Origin: Physcomitrium patens
Taxonomy: Eukaryota > Streptophyta > Bryopsida > Funariales > Funariaceae
Reading direction: 5' to 3'
DNA: 64,000 nt
NCBI RefSeq assembly: GCF_000002425.4
Contig: NC_037266.1
Location: forward strand, 5,273,443-5,337,442
The notes beneath the pieces are model-generated. The model did no database searches. It saw only the letters and a list, made by a program, of their open reading frames with translations, and was not told the DNA's origin. Position 1 is the first letter of the stretch, and each line of letters starts with the position of its first letter. The position numbers and the translations under genes are program-made. Shown here one piece after another: positions 58,586-64,000 of this stretch.

Positions 58586-58885
58586 GGTGCTCGATCGGGG
58601 GCGACGCAGTGGTTGAGGCGAACGATCTCCGATACTGCACACCGCAACGCCGCACAGCAAGATCCCGTCGCAGAGCATCGCCAGGACAGGAAAAGGCCTT
58701 CTTCGCGGTTCACATCCCAATCGAGATCGTCACTTTTTGGCTCTGACGGTACCAAAAACAAAATGGATTTGGTTTTGGGATCTCGTTCGGCGACGCAATT
58801 GAGGTCCTGCTCATGGCGCGTCGATTGAGACCCGATTCGCTCTCCATCCCAACCGCTCAACTCACCCTCTGCCTTACCAGGCATT
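58586..58885 (-). promoter_or_regulatory. 5' leader and promoter region of the coatomer gene
   Basis: The 300 bases upstream of the isolated start codon are GC-richer than the spacer beyond and end in an (ATT)n(GTT)n microsatellite at about 58900-58930. The leader's last exon ends GAGCACCATG|GTAATG. Short ORFs here have no family features. Confidence 0.45.
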
Positions 58886-60690
58886 TTAAGCACTATGATT
58901 ATTATTATTATTATTATTGTTGTTGTTGTTTCAAAATTTTATTCATAAAATTATTTATATTTATTTTTTATTAAATTAGAGAGAAAATAAACATAAATAT
59001 AAGTTACTTTATAGTGTATATGATTGAAAATAAGTGCAATTTCGGTGAGTGCAACAAAAAAATTATGTAGGTTTTCAGATGTATTTTACATTTCAAAACT
59101 ATGTGAAGTATGTATACAATACTAATGACATATATAAAAAGTAATTTATTGGTTGAAATTCGACCTTTCATTTTACTGAGAAGGGGAATATGTTATTCTT
59201 CGTACAAACAAGTTTGCTTACAAGTTTTAGAAAAAAAACTGCGTCATTAGAAATCAATTTTGGATGAAAAAATCACACAATACACAAAATAAATGTTAAT
59301 TGAGTTGTTGAAAATATGAAAAAATAAATAAAAATAAAAATAAATAAAAAATCACAAGGGTTCTAGTTTTGATTGACGTACTGTGCTTGTAGAAAAAAAA
59401 GTTTTGTTTTTATAATTTTCAGGAAGAATATGTTATTTAAAGCTTGTATCGAATAAAAATAATAATCCCGATTAATATTGTTTGATGAATATAAAAATTT
59501 TAGATATGAAATACTATATATAAAGTACATGATGCTCATTAACATAAACAATTCAGACATGTATTGTGTATATGTTCGTATTATTATGTTTTGAATATTT
59601 TATATTAATCACTTGACATTTATAATATTTTTACTCTAAAAAAACGTGATGTCATGTATAATTAGGATATACAAAACTACATATGAATGATATGTAATAG
59701 TAAAATAAAATAGAGATTACCCGAAAATTAAATACACAAAAAATCACACACTATTTATAAAAAAATCACACACTATTTATAAAAAGTCCACAATGGAAAA
59801 AATATACTGCATGAATATACTTAGAATACTTGAAATTGTTGTGTTGGTGGTGAGAAGAAATATTTTTTCAAAATATTCCTGGTTTTGGAATTTTATATTC
59901 ACTTGTCATATTACTATTTGCAATGGATGATTTTTTCAAATTTATTAATTTGGAAATAATGAAACTAAAGCAAATTGGCGGTTCTGCATGAACAGTGCCT
60001 TTGAATACCAAGAAAGTAACAATTTATGTATTTCAGGCTTGTAAATATATTTTATGACACATATTAGTAGGGGTGAATTTTTTTAAATTAATACCATATT
60101 TCTTGATAAATGATGATAATTATTTTTTTTTAATTTATGAATTTTATAAAGGAAAAACGCTTTTGGGATGAAGCTTTTAATATTTTGATTGTATAATGAA
60201 AAGGGCGTATAAAAATTATCACATGTTATTATTGTAAAAAATATAGTTGTAAGTGATGAATGTAAAACTCACTTGTGTACGTTTTTAAAAAATGGTGCGT
60301 TCTTGCATCGTTGAGTTTATATACTACTTTTTTTTTTCACAATTTAAAAGTTTGACTTTAAATGAATCAAAGGTGACAAGTGTACTGTTACGATGCCATA
60401 AAAACCATCATTGTTACAATAATTTGAAACGAATTCATGGAAACAACTTAACTCTCTACATTCTCTCGAAAACCTTCGAAGTTTTGTTTCAAAAATTAAA
60501 AATTGGCTTGCTCACAACATGTTGAATTACTGAATCATATAGATAGAAACATTGTTATGGTTTGAGGGCCAAGTTTTGAATTCTAAACTGGAGGATACGA
60601 GTGGCTTTTTTTTATCAGGATGCGGAGAAAGGGGTGGCGGGGTCATGGGAGATGTATGCAAGATCTGAATTGATGCAGTAATAGGGGTCC
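58886..60690. other. AT-rich spacer between divergent genes
   Basis: It separates the minus-strand coatomer gene from the plus-strand importin gene. No ORF or RNA gene is recognised, only a microsatellite at its left edge and A/T runs. Confidence 0.55.
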
Positions 60691-61619
60691 TTTAGCAGGG
60701 GGGGGTGTGGGGTCATGGCGCATCGGGCCCCTCGGCCCATCCCCCCCGCTGGCGGGATATCGGACGCTGCTCATTCATATGCGTTGCTTGCTCAAATCTG
60801 CTCTGCTCAGCGTTGCATTCTGTGCTCTCCCGCGTCGCAGCAGCTCACGGTCCCATGTCGTCGTCTCCATTTAGCGGGCGGATTCTTCCTGCTTCCTGCC
60901 CCACTCGTTGCAGTCCTCGGTGATTCTCATCCCTCCGGTTTTGGATTTGGACTCCGGTTCTTCTGCTTCCACGTCTGGATTTAGAGTCGATGGAGTTGAG
61001 CTGTCGGCGACAGCAAGACAATTGCTGGCCTTGGTTTCGGATACAGTGAAGGTAATCCGTCTTTGAAAGAAAGAAGATACTTAGGAAGCGGCAGGCAGTG
61101 GAAATGGTTGTGATGAAGAGGAAAATGAAGGCGACGGTGTTGATGCTCTGTGGAGGAGGTGGAATGGTTGTGTAGTGGGTTTTTGGGGGTCCTTCTCTTT
61201 CTTTTCCTCGTTCTTGTTGAAGTTTTTCTCAGCAATCGATTTGAGAGGACTGGATATCGGTTTCCCCGAGGAATTAGATATAGGTGTGGCGCAGAGGAGA
61301 TTTGGATGCCGATTCATCTTTTCAGATCGAGGAAAAGATTGAGAAAGATAACTGACATTTATTTCGTTTTGGATTCTACGCCTGGGACCTTGGAGAGTTT
61401 TCCTTGAATGCTATCGATTTCGTACATAAGCGAATTTTAGTTTTTTTCCTGTATTCAAGAGAGGAGGATTTGGTGAGCTAAATTTGCAACTCCGTGCAAT
61501 CGCGTACCTGGATTACGATGGAACAGTGCTTCATTTTGCATGCTTCAAATGTTTAAATGGCCTGAAGAGTGATTGTAGAATCGCTAGGGAGCTGGGGGGT
61601 CATCGGAGTAAATATAGAC
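60691..61619 (+). promoter_or_regulatory. Probable promoter and 5' leader of the importin gene
   Basis: A GC-rich block with G and C runs begins near 60695 (GGGGGGTGTGGGG) and gives way to T- and GA-rich sequence toward the start codon at 61620. Several upstream ATGs with short ORFs occur, so either transcription starts late or a leader intron removes them; CAGTGAAG|GTAATCC near 61050 could be such a donor. This is inference. Confidence 0.4.
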
Positions 61620-63841
61620 ATGGAGTCATTACAGGCACAAGTGGTGCAGGCTGTTCGCATACTAAATCATGACACACAATCAGTTAACCGGGTTGCCGCA
61701 AATCAATGGCTGGTGCAATTTCAAAACTCGGATGCCGCTTGGGAAGTGGCCACTTCTATTATGAGTATGGATTCTTCTCCAACGATCGATTTAGAGGTCG
61801 AGCTCTTTGCTGGCCAGGTTCTTAAACGGAAGGTATGTGTTCAGTTTTACTCTTCTTTTTTTCCTTTTTCTACTTTGTCCGAGATGTGCTACATAACAAA
61901 TACACACTATTGACAAGAATTTGATCTGTGTTGAGTTAAGCGTGCCTGCATGTTTCTCCTGCTGTGAACATTGATGGTGTCCAGAAACATGCTTCAATTC
62001 TGCTTCATTTCGGAAAATAGACTCCATTGGGAAGTTCTTGACAATGTGCATTACATAAACGTTTAGATGTTTAATGGATTGATAGTGAATGCGACTTGCT
62101 CTCTTAACTACTCGATTTAACTACTGCACGGACTAAGATGAACTAGAGCAATTAGTTTCAAACTTACTTCTCTGATACTGTTGGGGAGGAGATTTTGGAC
62201 TTGGAGATTGGGGTAGGTTAACAATGTGGAGTTCTTTAATGTACTTGACGTGTTTGATAGTGGTGCTAGATTCCTGGTGTGAGTATCAGTTCGGGCTACA
62301 ACACACACTTAATATTGCCGCTTGCACTTGCAAATGATTTTTATTCTTCACAGATACAATGCGATGTTGGAAAGCTATCCCTAGATGGGAGGGCTGCTTT
62401 GCAAAAAGCATTGCTCATGTCTGCTAAGAAATTTAGCAATGGGCCTTCTCAGGTGTGTATTCTTTGCTTTAAATTATTTTACAATTGAAAAGGTGAATCA
62501 TTCGAGCGATAGTTCATAAATTAGCGACTATTGTTACACCTCTTTCTAAAGTTTGTGTCTATTTGTCTTACTCTGATCATATTATGTACGATGCAAGGCG
62601 TAAAGTTGCACTTCGGTGCAGTTTTTTGTCTTTCTGCTTTCTCGTTTGGTGCTCGCTTAGTTCTACCGAGAACATCAAGACTGTGTACAGAAAGAGATTA
62701 GACAGGGGATAAGACTTCAATTGTGTTTTGCTGTGAGCAGCTTTTGACCCAGATATGTGTCGCCCTATCAGCCTTGGTTCTACGTGCAGCTGAGGTGAGG
62801 AAACCAGTTGAACGGTTATTTGCAAGCCTGAACGAACTGCAGGGTCAAGGCACTGGTAGCAATGCAGTATTGGAGCTTCTCACCGTCCTACCTGAGGAGG
62901 TTGTCGACGATCAATCCTTGCTTTCTAGTGTGGAGTTTGGTCGAAGGTCGCAGTTTTCCAGAGAGGTAAGTATATCTGAATCGTCAGTCCCTTGATTGTT
63001 AGAATTAGGCCCTTAATAAGATATATGGTTGCTCAGGCTTGTTCCTTCTGATGTTGAATGGTAATCGTTTTCATGGCATAACTACGAGTGCTTATTTTTC
63101 CTATTTTCTTCTTCTCCTTCTCTCTCTCTCTCTTTCACACACACATACATATACACACACTCTCTCTCTCTCTCACACACACACACACAGAGAGTGTAAG
63201 CAAACTTCATGGTTGCTGCCTTACAAATGCTTTACTTCTCCTTTATTTAAATTGCCAGATTCTATCTCACACAGGCGCGGTGCTTGAGTTTCTTCTTCAG
63301 CAAAGCATTAGTGACGGCTTAGATAAGCACAATAGGCGGTCCAAGGTCCTCCGTTGCCTCCTTAGTTGGGTAGGAGTTTCTGTTCCTTACCCCTCTGTTT
63401 CCTTTGGCTTATCCAGCAAGTGTATTTAGGTGATAAATCTGTGATTGATCTTGTGCTTATTTTGATTTTGATTCTAATGCAGGTGCGACTCGGATGCTTC
63501 TTAGAAATCCCTCAAAGTGCCATACCTAGTCATCCACTTTTGGGGTTTGTTTACAGTTCCTTGCAGGTAGTGATTGCCTCATATATTATTCTCGGTTCTT
63601 TCTTAGAGGTCAATTTTTTTTCTTCTAGTTTTGCCTTCCTGAGGAAGCATGATTGCCGATAACATGTCAGAAGTTAATTGTTTGTGTAAGAATAGATAAG
63701 CAACTTTTAGGGAAGTGCATTTCGCACAATTCGGCGCAGGATATTGCTTGTAAAGTTTTTACATATCGACTATTGTTCCAGGATCCAGGCTCATTTGAAT
63801 TGGCTGTGGAGGTGCTAACAGAACTTGTCAGTCGTCACGAG
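61620..63841 (+). CDS. Importin-13-like karyopherin, N-terminal part, runs off window
   Basis: Six coding exons: 61620-61832, 62354-62452, 62741-62965, 63259-63369, 63483-63566 and 63782-63841. All are bounded by GT-AG and all are in phase 0, giving 264 residues. The start is the ATG before ESLQAQVVQAVRIL. Conserved segments are RVAANQWLVQFQ, WEVATS, FAGQVLKRKIQ, LLTQICVALSAL, LELLTVLPEE, LRCLLSWVRLGCF and IPSHPLLGFVYSSLQ, as in plant ARM-repeat proteins of the importin-13/transportin-3 family (Arabidopsis At1g12930 type). These carry proteins through nuclear pores under Ran control; the N-terminal HEAT repeats contain the Ran-binding part. The full protein should be near 1000 residues, so about three quarters lies beyond 64000. 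The last donor (GAG|GTAAG) is at 63842. Confidence 0.9.
63119..63191. repeat. (CT)n/(CA)n microsatellite in importin intron 3
   Basis: Alternating CT and CA tracts lie inside the intron between the third and fourth coding exons. They make spurious Ser/His/Thr-rich ORFs that are not part of the gene. Confidence 0.9.
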
Positions 63842-64000
63842 GTAAGTTTCTGTGTCAAAAGAGAATCTCAGTGTTAAACGAACTTGTAATTGGTATAACA
63901 TTTTTTGGGGATATTTCCCATTAAGATTTTCATTATGGATGAGGTTCAATTGACTTAGGTCACCTCCTCACTTGTACTCTGTTGACTAGGTTGGCTGCTG

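Overview
The window looks like nuclear DNA of a land plant, most likely a moss. All genes are plant genes with short GT-AG introns, the spacers are very AT-rich, and the retroelements are of plant type. The best clue to a moss is a disease-resistance-like gene with the order protein kinase, NB-ARC, LRR. That architecture (the PNL class) has been described from mosses and not from flowering plants. The species cannot be named from the sequence alone.

Layout from left to right. 1-4562: decayed, minus-strand Ty3/gypsy retrotransposon cut by the window edge; its LTR (4193-4562) carries long perfect heat-shock-element arrays. 4563-10982: minus-strand kinase/NB-ARC/LRR gene with about twenty nearly identical 48-residue LRR units. 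It is broken by stop codons and by the retrotransposon, which sits inside its LRR array. 10983-15365: spacer. 15366-16313: B-box gene without its CCT end. 16314-21780: AT-rich spacer with one eroded LTR. 21.8-35.0 kb: remains of one LINE-type region, interrupted by two solo LTRs. One solo LTR was itself invaded by a full-length young Ty3/gypsy chromovirus (25029-31361) with seemingly identical LTRs, intact gag and pol, and an extra ORF after pol. 36552-37833: secreted Ole e 1-like protein in three exons. 42468-43442: intronless mitochondrial succinyl-CoA ligase alpha subunit. 49792-58585: complete 24-exon coatomer beta'-subunit gene (minus). 61620 onward: first six coding exons of an importin-13-like karyopherin, running off the right edge.

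The housekeeping genes are not functionally linked. They serve COPI vesicle transport, nuclear import, the TCA cycle and the cell wall or surface. The retroelements give the region its history, and order can be read from it: LINE first, then two solo LTRs inside it, then the full-length element inside one solo LTR. Each insertion is marked by a 5-bp target duplication (ATTAY, CCTAG, GGCAA).

Gene models for coatomer beta', the Ole e 1-like protein and the importin were built by hand from splice sites. All junctions keep the reading frame. Family assignments rest on recognised motifs and remembered family features, not on searches.
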